The translations under genes were made by a program, and so were the position numbers. A DNA stretch of 64,000 bases from assembly GCF_029853675.1 (NCBI RefSeq), contig NZ_CP122539.1, forward strand, positions 1,233,001-1,297,000, written 5' to 3'. Shown here piece by piece: positions 18,610-27,900 of the stretch (position 1 is its first letter; each line of letters begins with the position of its first letter). Source of the stretch: Tenacibaculum tangerinum (GTDB lineage Bacteria > Bacteroidota > Bacteroidia > Flavobacteriales > Flavobacteriaceae). A model generated the notes under the pieces. That model was not told the origin of the DNA. It saw only the letters and a list, made by a program, of their open reading frames with translations, and did not search any database.

Positions 18610-18687
18610 ATGGCATTCTTAACTAAGGTTATTTACAACAATACATCAAGTAACGCAACTAGTACTATTTTTAGTTTTTATAGTTAA
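18610..18687 (+). CDS. 25-codon ORF, possible small peptide
   Basis: An ATG ORF of 25 codons starts MAFLTKVIY and ends with an Asn/Ser/Thr-rich half (NNTSSNATSTIF then SFYS). It lies 52 bases ahead of an Asp/Asn hydroxylase gene and a PRMT-like methyltransferase gene on the same strand. The size and position would suit a modified peptide precursor, but no family is recognised and the ORF may be chance. Confidence 0.3.
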   Translation: MAFLTKVIYNNTSSNATSTIFSFYS

Positions 18688-18739
18688 AATTCATAATTCG
18701 CAACTCATAATTTATAATTGCACTAGACACCTGTATATA

Positions 18740-19456
18740 ATGACCACTACCTCATACCTACAACTTCCTTTTCAATTTGATACCAACAAACTTTTACACG
18801 ATTATTCCTTGGTGGTCAATCAACATTGGGTTCCTCATTTTAACACCGATGGATATGAGGGTGAGTGGAAAGCCATTCCGCTATATGCTAGCAATGGTGA
18901 CGCTTCTAATATTTTTGCTTTTCTCAACCATAATGAAGCCATTTTAGAAACTCCTATAATGAAAAATTGTAGTGAGTTTAAAAAAGTAATAAACACAATT
19001 CAATGCCCTATTTTATCAGCTCGTTTGTTGCGATTGGGCGTAGGAGCCGAAATAAAACCTCATCGAGATTATAAACTAGGATATGAAGACGGTAATTTTC
19101 GCCTACATATTCCCATTATAACCAACAATAAGGTTCAGTTCATATTAAATAATGAAAAGTTGTGCATGCTTTCTGGAGAATGTTGGTATACAAACGTAAA
19201 CTATATCCACTCCGTTAGCAATTATGGAAATGAAGATCGTGTGCATTTAGTTATCGATTTTGAAAGAAATGAATGGTCAGATAAGTTATTCTTTTCATTG
19301 GCTTCAAAAGAAAGTTTTCAACCTATACCCAAAAAAACTGAGTCGCCAGAAACAATGCGTTTGATGATTGAAGAATTAAAACTCCAAAACACACCAGCGG
19401 CCACGCAGCTAATTTTAGAATTAGAACAACAGGTATTAAAACTATCAAAAGAGTAA
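18740..19456 (+). CDS. Aspartyl/asparaginyl beta-hydroxylase-like 2-oxoglutarate dioxygenase
   Basis: The 238-residue protein shows the jelly-roll iron site of the Asp/Asn hydroxylase family: PHRDYKLGYEDG (His108, Asp110), RLHIPI, and HSVSNYGNEDRVHLVID (distal His157; Arg167 likely binds 2-oxoglutarate). Members hydroxylate Asp or Asn side chains in peptides or free amino acids. It is followed after 20 bases by a PRMT-like methyltransferase, so the two probably act on one substrate. It lies downstream of the 25-codon ORF. The substrate is unknown. Confidence 0.88.
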   Translation: MTTTSYLQLPFQFDTNKLLHDYSLVVNQHWVPHFNTDGYEGEWKAIPLYASNGDASNIFAFLNHNEAILETPIMKNCSEFKKVINTIQCPILSARLLRLGVGAEIKPHRDYKLGYEDGNFRLHIPIITNNKVQFILNNEKLCMLSGECWYTNVNYIHSVSNYGNEDRVHLVIDFERNEWSDKLFFSLASKESFQPIPKKTESPETMRLMIEELKLQNTPAATQLILELEQQVLKLSKE

Positions 19457-19476
19457 CATTATTTTATAGAAGCATT

Positions 19477-20496
19477 ATGAATTTAAAAAAAGAATTACTC
19501 CGTATTGCATCTGTTTTTTTAGAAGATACTACAGATTATTTGAAGCTATCTGCTGCTATTAAAGAATATAAAAATATGTTACTACAAAGTATTGAGAGTG
19601 ACATGGAACAAGAGGATTGTAAAAGCCATATCTACTTTGAAAACGGAGTAGCTATTGGCACAAAATGGGCGATGCTATGTATTGACGATATGCTAAGGAC
19701 TAAGAAGTTTATCAGAGGAATTGATATGGCTATAAAAGATCAGATGCACCAAAAAGATACTCTTCGCATTCTATACGCTGGTACAGGACCTTTTGCAACA
19801 CTCCTATTGCCTCTTATGGTAAAGTATGCCGAGTACAACATACATTACGATTTATTAGAAATAAACCCTTTGAGTTTTAAAAGCTTAAAAGAAATAATAA
19901 AAAAACTAAACATAGAAACTTGCAATATTACCTTTATAAATGATGATGCTACAAAATATGCAATACCCACCAACGCTTGTCCAGACATTATTGTAAGTGA
20001 AACGATGCAACTTGCATTAGACAAAGAACAACAAGTATCTATATTTTATAACTTAACAAAACAAGCGCATCCAAACACCGTCTTTATCCCCGAAAAAATA
20101 GACTTATTTATCGGTACAAGAATCAAGGGTATTGATGAGCTTGATACGCAACAAAAACGCTATCAAAAACACCATAAAGTATTCGAGGTTAGCAAACAAG
20201 CGATGAAATCTAACGATTGGATAATCGATAAAACCTCTGGTAAATTAGATTTTGCACAAAGACATACAGTACTAACCGATAAAGAGCTTTCTACAGCAAG
20301 TGAAATTGTAGTGATGACAGAAATTACTATCTATAAAGACATACAACTAACCTTGAACGAAAGCGGTTTAACCATTCCTAAATATATTAAAGATGTTTCT
20401 GAAAACAAAGATAAAACTATGACTATCGAATCTCAATATATCATTGGTTCAGAACCTAAACTTAGTTTAAAAACTTCTTCTAATCAACTTACTTGA
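19477..20496 (+). CDS. Class I SAM methyltransferase resembling protein arginine methyltransferases
   Basis: The 339-residue protein has a SAM-binding motif I at residues 98-106 (ILYAGTGPF), an acidic motif II residue in LLEIN (Glu128), a motif with Asp-Asp (FINDDAT), and DIIVSETMQLALDKEQ (Ser174-Glu175), which recalls the first half of the PRMT double-E loop. An N-terminal helical region of about 90 residues precedes the fold, and a C-terminal beta-rich part follows. It pairs with the upstream hydroxylase. Protein or peptide methylation is an inference. Confidence 0.72.
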   Translation: MNLKKELLRIASVFLEDTTDYLKLSAAIKEYKNMLLQSIESDMEQEDCKSHIYFENGVAIGTKWAMLCIDDMLRTKKFIRGIDMAIKDQMHQKDTLRILYAGTGPFATLLLPLMVKYAEYNIHYDLLEINPLSFKSLKEIIKKLNIETCNITFINDDATKYAIPTNACPDIIVSETMQLALDKEQQVSIFYNLTKQAHPNTVFIPEKIDLFIGTRIKGIDELDTQQKRYQKHHKVFEVSKQAMKSNDWIIDKTSGKLDFAQRHTVLTDKELSTASEIVVMTEITIYKDIQLTLNESGLTIPKYIKDVSENKDKTMTIESQYIIGSEPKLSLKTSSNQLT

Positions 20497-20519
20497 GAAC
20501 ATATTTTATAACCTGAAAG

Positions 20520-22292
20520 TTACTCTTGCTTATATACTCTTTTTAAATCCAACAAATCAATAGGATTGATTCCCAGCCCATGTACATTTTTCTGTGTAAA
20601 ACGAATTACCTCATCGTAATACAATGGTACAACAGGTGCTTCAGCAATAATAATACTATCCATCTGCTGATAGAGTTCATATCGCCTTTCGATACTTACT
20701 TCTTTAATAGATTGCTCGTATAAAGTATCAAAAAAATCATTTTTAAAATGTGTGTAATTCGGTCCGTTAGGCGTAAAGTTTTTGCTATAAAAAAGTGATA
20801 GGTAATTTTCAGCATCGGGATAATCGGCAATCCAACTAGCCCTAAAAATAGGCAGCTTTCCGTTTGCTTTTCCCTGACGCAATGTTGAAGGCGGAATCAC
20901 ATCTACTTTTGTAGCGATGCCTATTTTTTGCAATTCTCGTTGCATAAATTCACACAAATCTAAATAGTTACTATTGGTTGTAATAGTTATTTGTGGATTT
21001 TCATCTCCAGTTTCTCGTTTGTATTGGGCCACCAACTTCTTGGCTTCTTCGGGTTTATACGAATACCCTTGTTGCTTATTAAACGAGGGTAAACCTTTGG
21101 GTATAAATCCGCTTGTGGCAGGACTCCCTATTCCATTTCGTAAGAATTTAATCATCTTCTCCCTATCAAAACCATAATTTATGGCTTGTCGTATTAGTTT
21201 TGATTTTGTCGGGTATTCCGTTGCTCCATCCAAATAAATTCCTAAATATTCTGTATTCAAATACGCCCCTTTTTGCATGTTAATAGTAGGTATATATTTT
21301 TCTTTCAAACTTCCATCAGTATGTAAAATATCGTCTTTATACGAAGCATCTAAACTTTTCATAAAATCGATATTCCCTTGAATAAACTGTAAAAATTCAC
21401 TTTGTTTGTCGGGTAAAAAAGTAACTGCCACAGCCTCTAAATACGGAAGCTGTTTTCCGTTGGTATCTTTTTCAAAATACAGCGGATTTCTTCGCAATAC
21501 CAACTTCGTATTCTCTACCCATAATTTAAACTGAAAAGGTCCTGTACCTATCGGATTTGCTCTAAAGTCGCTTCCAAAGTAATCAACAGCTTCTTTGGGA
21601 ACAACCGAACAATATTTCATTGCCAACAAACCTAAAAAAGGCGGAAAAGCTTGTTTTAAATGAATCGTGAATGTTGAATCATTCTTCGCTTTAAAACTAG
21701 CTACATTTTGCAATACCCAACCACCCGGAGAAGCTACATTTTTATCGAGCAAGCGACGAAAAGAATATTCAAAATCTTGGGCATCAACCTTCCTTGTTGA
21801 ATCGTTTCCAAAGAGTTTATGTTTGTGAAACAACACATCGTTCCTAAGATGAAACTCATAGATTTTTCCATCTTCAGAAATGGTCCAGTTTTTAGCTATG
21901 GAAGGTTGTACTTGTAAGCTATCGTCCAACGCTACCAACCCGTTGTATAGCTGATGTACAGCCCAGATATTTCGCTGATCTTTGGCAAAAGCAGGATCGA
22001 GAGAAGTGATGTTGGAGTGCTCGTTGTAACGAAACACTTGCGAATCGTTGAATCTTGTTGTTTTTTTTCCGCAGGAAATGAATACAAGTAAAGTGGATAA
22101 TAAAAAGTGAACAATGAAAAGTGAAAAGCGATAAGTGGAACGTGGAAAGCGATAAGTGGAAAGCGATAAGTGATAAGTGAAAAGCGGGAAACGAAAAAAT
22201 GGTCTCAACGACACTCTAACCAACCCATTCTCTGCTCTCTGCTCTCTGCTCTCTCCTCTCTGCTCTCTGCTCTCTTCTCTATTAACTATCAT
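20520..22292 (-). CDS. Family 5 solute-binding lipoprotein (peptide/oligopeptide ABC transporter type)
   Basis: The 590-residue protein carries the SBP_bac_5 fold from about residue 85: ITSLDPAFA, QLYNGLVALDD, WTISEDGKIYEFHLRNDVLFH, and NPIGTGPFQFKLW. Such proteins deliver peptides to ABC importers. The N-terminal ~80 residues are odd. They start MIVNREESREQRGESREQ, encoded by a CTCTGCT-type microsatellite, continue with Phe/Leu/Ser/Tyr-rich sequence encoded by AAGTG(G)ATAAG-type repeats, and end in the lipobox VFISC. No other in-frame ATG exists before the domain. The start overlaps the stop of the acetyltransferase gene (ATGA), supporting 22292. Confidence 0.88.
   Translation of the reverse strand: MIVNREESREQRGESREQRAENGLVRVSLRPFFRFPLFTYHLSLSTYRFPRSTYRFSLFIVHFLLSTLLVFISCGKKTTRFNDSQVFRYNEHSNITSLDPAFAKDQRNIWAVHQLYNGLVALDDSLQVQPSIAKNWTISEDGKIYEFHLRNDVLFHKHKLFGNDSTRKVDAQDFEYSFRRLLDKNVASPGGWVLQNVASFKAKNDSTFTIHLKQAFPPFLGLLAMKYCSVVPKEAVDYFGSDFRANPIGTGPFQFKLWVENTKLVLRRNPLYFEKDTNGKQLPYLEAVAVTFLPDKQSEFLQFIQGNIDFMKSLDASYKDDILHTDGSLKEKYIPTINMQKGAYLNTEYLGIYLDGATEYPTKSKLIRQAINYGFDREKMIKFLRNGIGSPATSGFIPKGLPSFNKQQGYSYKPEEAKKLVAQYKRETGDENPQITITTNSNYLDLCEFMQRELQKIGIATKVDVIPPSTLRQGKANGKLPIFRASWIADYPDAENYLSLFYSKNFTPNGPNYTHFKNDFFDTLYEQSIKEVSIERRYELYQQMDSIIIAEAPVVPLYYDEVIRFTQKNVHGLGINPIDLLDLKRVYKQE
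22090..22196. repeat. Degenerate AAGTGATAAGTGGAAAGCG-type tandem repeat
   Basis: Short imperfect units (GTGGATAAT, GTGAAAAGCG, ATAAGTGGAA, ATAAGTGATAAGTG) recur over about 105 bases and encode the hydrophobic signal-like segment of the solute-binding protein on the minus strand. Confidence 0.75.
22230..22280. repeat. CTCTGCT microsatellite
   Basis: Roughly seven copies of a 7-base TCTGCTC unit with small variants, encoding the Glu/Ser/Arg/Gln-rich extreme N-terminus of the minus-strand solute-binding protein. Confidence 0.85.
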
Positions 22293-22789
22293 AAATTCAA
22301 TTCATATTTAGTTTCTGGCAAGCCGATATCGTCACTTACAAATTTTGCTATCGCAACAAAATGAAAGCGTTCCAATATTTTAGCTGAGGCAATATTTTCA
22401 TCTACCACACAGCCAACAAGTTTTTTCATTCCTATCGACCTGCAATACCGTATCAACCCTTCACAAAGTTCAGTCGCATAACCATTGCCCCAATACCGTT
22501 CTATGAATCGATATCCTATTTCATCAGTACCTTCGTCATCTTTTACCAAAGCAACCGTACCTAAAAAGTGAGTATCTGATTTTCGCTCTACGGCATAAAT
22601 CCAAAAATCGTTTTCTTTATGCGTATACCGTGCTATTAACTGTTGTAAATCCTCTTTACTCTCTTCTAAATTTTTAGGTTCTCCAGTAGCGTATTGCAAT
22701 ACGTTCGGGTTCCTTTCTAACTCATAAAAAGGTTCTATATCAGTAACTTGAAGCTTTCGAATAAGTAATCTTTTCGTTTCAAAAATCAT
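22289..22789 (-). CDS. GNAT family N-acetyltransferase (RimJ/RimL type)
   Basis: The 166-residue protein fits the RimJ/RimL-like acetyltransferase subgroup: TKRLLIRKLQVTDIEPFYEL at the start, GTVALVKDDEGTDEIGYRFIERYWGNGYATE as the acetyl-CoA binding core, and NIASAKILERFHFV at the end. It uses acetyl-CoA to modify an amine; the acceptor is unknown. It overlaps the downstream solute-binding protein gene by four bases. Confidence 0.9.
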   Translation of the reverse strand: MIFETKRLLIRKLQVTDIEPFYELERNPNVLQYATGEPKNLEESKEDLQQLIARYTHKENDFWIYAVERKSDTHFLGTVALVKDDEGTDEIGYRFIERYWGNGYATELCEGLIRYCRSIGMKKLVGCVVDENIASAKILERFHFVAIAKFVSDDIGLPETKYELNL

Positions 22790-22808
22790 GAATATTATCG
22801 TACTTTTG
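22777..22808 (+). promoter_or_regulatory. Promoter for mtaB
   Basis: TACTTTTG at 22801-22808 matches TAnnTTTG, with TTTC at 22777-22780 at 20-base spacing as a near -33 match. It overlaps the start of the divergent acetyltransferase gene. Confidence 0.6.
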
Positions 22809-22916
22809 CAAACCCAAAACTGTTTAAAACAGTAATTGATTAAATAAACGATACGAACTTCTTAAAAATTAAAGACTTGTACAAGGCTTTTGTTTTTTAT
22901 TTAGGACAGCGATAAG

Positions 22917-24251
22917 ATGAATGCAGATAAAAAAGTAGCTTTTTACACCCTAGGTTGTAAATTAAATTTTTCTGAAACTTCAACCATTGCCAGAAACTTT
23001 GTCAATGAAGGTTTTGAGCGTGTTGAATTTGAAGAAAAGGCAGATATCTATGTAATAAATACTTGCTCGGTAACAGACAATGCTGACAAACGTTTTAAAA
23101 GTATTGTAAAAGCTGCATTAAAGAAAAATGAAGAGGCTTTTGTAATTGGCGTAGGATGCTATGCACAATTAAAACCCGAAGAATTGGCTGCCGTTGATGG
23201 GGTAGATTTAGTGCTAGGAGCTACTGAAAAATTCAACGTAACTAGCTACATTAACGACTTAACCAAAAATGACATTGGCGAAGTACACTCTTGCGAAATT
23301 GAAGATGCCGATTTTTATGTAGGCTCCTACTCTATTGGCGACCGTACACGTGCTTTCTTAAAAGTGCAAGATGGTTGCGATTATAAGTGTACCTATTGCA
23401 CGATTCCGCTAGCACGTGGAATTTCACGTAGTGATACCTTAGAAAACGTATTGAAAAATGCGCAAGAAATTTCTGAAAAAGGAATCAAAGAAATTGTGTT
23501 AACAGGAGTTAATATTGGCGACTACGGAAAAGGGGAATTCGGAAACAAAAAACACGAACATACATTTTTAGAGTTGGTACAAGCCTTAGATAAAGTTACA
23601 GGCATTCATCGTTTACGAATCTCTTCTATTGAACCCAACCTATTAAAAGACGAAACGATTGAATTTGTTGCAAATTCAAACACGTTTGTTCCGCATTTTC
23701 ACATTCCACTACAATCTGGTAGTGATGAGTTATTGAAAAAAATGAAGCGTCGCTACTTACGAAAAGTGTATACCGATAGAGTTACTAAAATTAAAGAAGT
23801 AATGCCCAATGCTTGTATTGGTGTAGATGTTATTGTAGGGTTTCCAGGAGAAACCGATGCATTATTTTTAGAAACGTACAATTATTTAGCCGATTTAGAT
23901 ATTTCGTATCTGCATGTTTTTACCTATTCTGAAAGACCCAATACAGAAGCTATTGAAATGAGCGATGTGGTACCTAAAAAAACACGTGCAAAACGTAGTA
24001 AAATGCTACGCGGATTGTCTGTTAAAAAACGAAGAGCTTTTTATGAAAGTCAACTTGGAAACACCCTAACCGTACTATTTGAAAGTGAAAACAAAGAGGG
24101 ATATATCCATGGATTTACCGAAAACTATGTAAAAGTAAAAACTCCTTGGAATCCTGAATTAGTCAATACCTTACACACGATTACTTTAACGAAAATTGAC
24201 GAAGACGGTTTGGTACGTTTTAACTTTGTAAATACAAAAGTGACGGCTTAA
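22917..24251 (+). CDS. mtaB: tRNA (t6A37) methylthiotransferase MtaB
   Basis: The 444-residue radical-SAM enzyme adds the 2-methylthio group to t6A37 in tRNAs reading ANN codons. The N-terminal UPF0004 cysteines are in YTLGCKLN, NTCSVT and GCYAQ. The radical-SAM cluster motif is CDYKCTYC, followed by IPLARG. A C-terminal TRAM-like region (GNTLTVLFESENKEGYIHGFTE) binds tRNA. The start KKVAFYTLGCKLN and the length fit MtaB rather than MiaB or RimO. Confidence 0.94.
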   Translation: MNADKKVAFYTLGCKLNFSETSTIARNFVNEGFERVEFEEKADIYVINTCSVTDNADKRFKSIVKAALKKNEEAFVIGVGCYAQLKPEELAAVDGVDLVLGATEKFNVTSYINDLTKNDIGEVHSCEIEDADFYVGSYSIGDRTRAFLKVQDGCDYKCTYCTIPLARGISRSDTLENVLKNAQEISEKGIKEIVLTGVNIGDYGKGEFGNKKHEHTFLELVQALDKVTGIHRLRISSIEPNLLKDETIEFVANSNTFVPHFHIPLQSGSDELLKKMKRRYLRKVYTDRVTKIKEVMPNACIGVDVIVGFPGETDALFLETYNYLADLDISYLHVFTYSERPNTEAIEMSDVVPKKTRAKRSKMLRGLSVKKRRAFYESQLGNTLTVLFESENKEGYIHGFTENYVKVKTPWNPELVNTLHTITLTKIDEDGLVRFNFVNTKVTA

Positions 24252-24597
24252 TCTTTGTACAAAACTAAAGAAGTTCGATGTACTACACATTTTTTGTAAG
24301 CTTTTCTTAAAAAATCATTTAAAAGCATCCTTCCGACCAAATCAAAAAAACGGTCATTCCTAGACAAAAGACAAAAAATTATCAAGCAAATGTAATGACT
24401 GACAGCTATAAAATTATTTTTAAGAGCAAGCTGGTTAAAACTAGATTTTTTGTCTTGTTTTATCCTGAGCATAGCTGAAGGATTTTCATCAATGGAAAAA
24501 GAAAAATAGCTAAGAAAAAAGAGTATGCTATGTAAAATCTAAGTCGTTAAGAAAAACCTCATTCCGAACGACAAAGAAAAATCTCACCCACTAGAGT
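24252..24597. other. Intergenic region with scattered flavobacterial repeat fragments
   Basis: No gene is credible. Phrases such as TCCTGAGCATAGCTGAAGGA (24463-24482) and CATTCCGAACGACAAAG (about 24560-24576) resemble repetitive intergenic sequences seen widely in Flavobacteriia. A similar phrase recurs at 48350-48380 and near 48510. Confidence 0.5.
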
Positions 24598-24970
24598 TAA
24601 TAACATTATTAAAAGTACTTAACACACGAATTATTCACTAATTACTCTTTTTTAGCCACTATTACCTTTTATCAAGTAAAACGACCTTTAGATAAAAAGA
24701 AGCTGCCTTTAGTTTATTTCAAAGACAAAAACAATTTTCTCCAACTTATATTTAAGTGGTCAAATCAGGTTTTTTTAATAGAATCTCTGAGTTGCACATT
24801 ATAAAGAATCAATAACTAATAAATAATCAATAGACTATTGAGATAACAATACTATAAACAACTTTCTAATCAATGCTAACAATCAACGATTGGTAAAATT
24901 TTCTTAAAGAAAAGTTCCCCTATATTATTCTTCTTCTCAATGAGTCTAAATAAATCAACAGACTCAAACA
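24598..24970 (+). repeat. Leader region of giant gene 1, duplicated ahead of giant gene 2
   Basis: About 370 bases match 48540-48916. The stretch from about 24603 to 24712 is almost base-for-base identical, and the last ~120 bases before the ATG are also highly alike. It contains the 15-bp palindrome TCAATAGACTATTGA and the shared sequence CTATAAACAACTTTC. It probably carries the promoter and 5' UTR. A consensus TAnnTTTG is not evident. Confidence 0.88.
24827..24841. promoter_or_regulatory. Conserved palindrome TCAATAGACTATTGA upstream of giant gene 1
   Basis: Seven-base arms around a central A, conserved exactly at 48773-48787 ahead of giant gene 2 while bases nearby differ. Confidence 0.5.
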
Positions 24971-27900
24971 ATGGAAAATAATTACACGTTTTCAATACGG
25001 ATATTTAAAATAGCCTTTCTGTATGCACTTTTATTGAGCCTATCATTGCATGCAGCAGCGTTTACAAGCAATGAACCGAGTACAAGCATCTATGTAGACG
25101 ATGCCTTACCAGAGGCAAAAACATTAATTAGTGCTCCTGATCATACAGATACTACAACCACTCACCTTTTTTCGCATGGTCGTTCAGGAGCACTTTTTAT
25201 TGAAGGGCAATGGAGAAACCCCGAAGAAATTGTTCGGTGGATTCGCAAAACACAACTCATCAAAGGCAGTAGACACCTTAACATCTACGGTTGCGAATTT
25301 GCTAAAGGCGAAAAAGGAGCAGCAGCAGTTGCCTATCTAGAGAACAATTTAAACATTACCATCTCCGCCTCTATCAATATTACGGGTAAAGATGGCGATT
25401 GGATTTTGGAAGCTGGTAATACCTATAACAAACCTTTAAATATAAATTATTCATTCAATTTACAGGATACCGATACCGATGCTATTGTAGATAATCTTGA
25501 TTTGGATGACGATAACGATGGAATTACAGATAGTTCAGAAAGAACTAATACTAGCACCTCGTTGCTATCCTATAATCACAATGATAATAATGCAGCTAAT
25601 CATACGGCGCCATCAATCATGAATTCTAGTATCATTGCATCTGCTGAATACTATACAACTGGACCTGGTATTACTGGAACACGTATTGCTAAAAGAGCTA
25701 GTATTTCGAATATAAACGCAACTAGTTTAACACAAGCTCGAAATCTTGGTGAATATATACAAATGAGGTTTACAACCCAAGGTTCGCCAGCTTACATAGG
25801 ATCATTCCTCTACCAATTTGGAATGAGAAGTGGTAATTCTGCTTATCGTATAGGTGTTGATATTTCTGATAATAATTTTGTAACCTACACCAACATTGCA
25901 GCTAATGTTTCTGTTGGTACCACTGGGACAACTCAAGTTTATTATAATTATAACCGCGAGTACTTTTTAAGACCAAATACCACCTACACTATTAGATTTT
26001 ACTTTTTTAGTTCTAGTAGTGGAACTGCTTATTTCGACGACCACCGTTTTGCAGCTTATGATGCTAAGGATACCGATGGCGATACATTGCCCGATCATCT
26101 AGACTTAGATTCCGACAACGACGGTTGTTTTGATGTTGCAGAATCTGGTGGATTAGATGGAAATAACGATGGTATTTTAGATAACGGAAGTACCACACCC
26201 CCAGCAGTAGTAGTAGATGGAAATGGACAGGTAACCAACGGTACGGGCGGTTACAATGGTTTAGCAACTAATCAACCAGAGTATAATGCTACCGCCTTAA
26301 GTACCACAGCCACGCCTCAGGATCAAACAGTTACCAACGCCGCCCCTGCAAGTTTTTCGGTAACTACAAGTGCCGCTACAGCAACAAGTTATACTACGGG
26401 TACGCCAGTATATGGCACCCCTGGCAATGCCGATGCAGGCATTACCTACCAGTGGTATCTAGGCGACCCCAATGCAAGTGGCACACCCTTAAGTGATACG
26501 GGTGTGTATTCAGGAACCAATAGTGCTACCTTAACGATAAGTAATACTTCAAGCTTGTACGATAATGCCTATTATGTGGTACTTACCCACACAAACAATG
26601 TGTGTATAGAAGAAACCTATTCGGCCTTATTACTAGCAAATCCTTGCGATCCTCTTGCTTCAGGCAATACCGACACCGATGACGATGGCGTTGCAGATAT
26701 CTGTGATCTCGATGACGACAATGATGGGATTTTGGATGTGAATGAAAGTTGTATAATAGCACCAAGTTCAACAGCCGAAGAAAGTTTTGAAGATGGAACG
26801 AATATTCCAAACGGCTCAACTCCTAACCAAAATTGGAGTTCAAATTTTAATTTTGTGGCTAACGGATCCGATGTCGATTTTCAGACGCGCAGTCCTGACT
26901 ATGTAAGAGACGTAGAAGGATCTAATCATTATGATCCACCTCCAAATGGTAGTTTTAGCTTTGGAGCTTTACTTTGTGATAACGATAATGCTACAACTAG
27001 TGGAGGCGATGGACTTGGTTTTATTATTTCACAAGCCTCTATAATATCAGATGGTATTGCAGTTGGTAGTCAATTCAATTTTTCTTTTGAATATGCTCCA
27101 GGACACCATTACACTCCTCAAGGTTTTGACTGGGAAGCCGATGTTGATACCAGAATTGCAGTATGGTATTTAAATGTTGCTCCAGGTTCAGTTACTGCAT
27201 TCACAGATTTACCAGTTACGCCAACTGAAAATGTACTACCAGGAGACTTTGTTTCTGCTGGGTTGTTAAATGGATATAAAATAATGTCCCCTAATAGTTG
27301 GAATACATTTACAGGATCTTTGAATTGGACAGGAGGTGATATTATTTTTGCCGTTCAAGTGTTAAAAGGAGCAACTACTGCTGATTTAAAAGAGATCGCT
27401 TTTGTTGATAATTTCATTTTTCAAGTTGATGGAAGTTCAGCTTGTAGTGATAGCGACCTAGATGGTACCCCAGATTACTTAGACTTAGACTCCGACAACG
27501 ATGGTTGTTTTGATGTGGTAGAATCTGGTGGATTAGATGGCAATAACGATGGTATTTTAGATGACGGAAGTACCACACCCCCAGCAGTAGTAGTAGATGG
27601 AAATGGACAGGTAACCAACGGTACGGGAGGTTATGATGGTTTAGCAACCAATCAACCAGAGTATAATGCTACCGCCTTAAGTACCACAGCCACGCCTCAG
27701 GATCAAACAGTTACCAACGCCGCACCTGCAAGTTTTTCGGTAACTACAAGTGCGTCTACAGCAACAAGTTATACTGCGGGTACGCCAGTATATGGCACCC
27801 CTGGCAATGCCGATGCAGGCATTACCTACCAATGGTATTTAGGCGACCCCAATGCAAGTGGCATACCCTTAAGTGATACGGGTGTGTATTCAGGAACCAG

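Noticed and set aside
24248-24472. 74-codon minus-strand frame next to mtaB
   Set aside because: It lies in repetitive intergenic sequence with no promoter and resembles no family.
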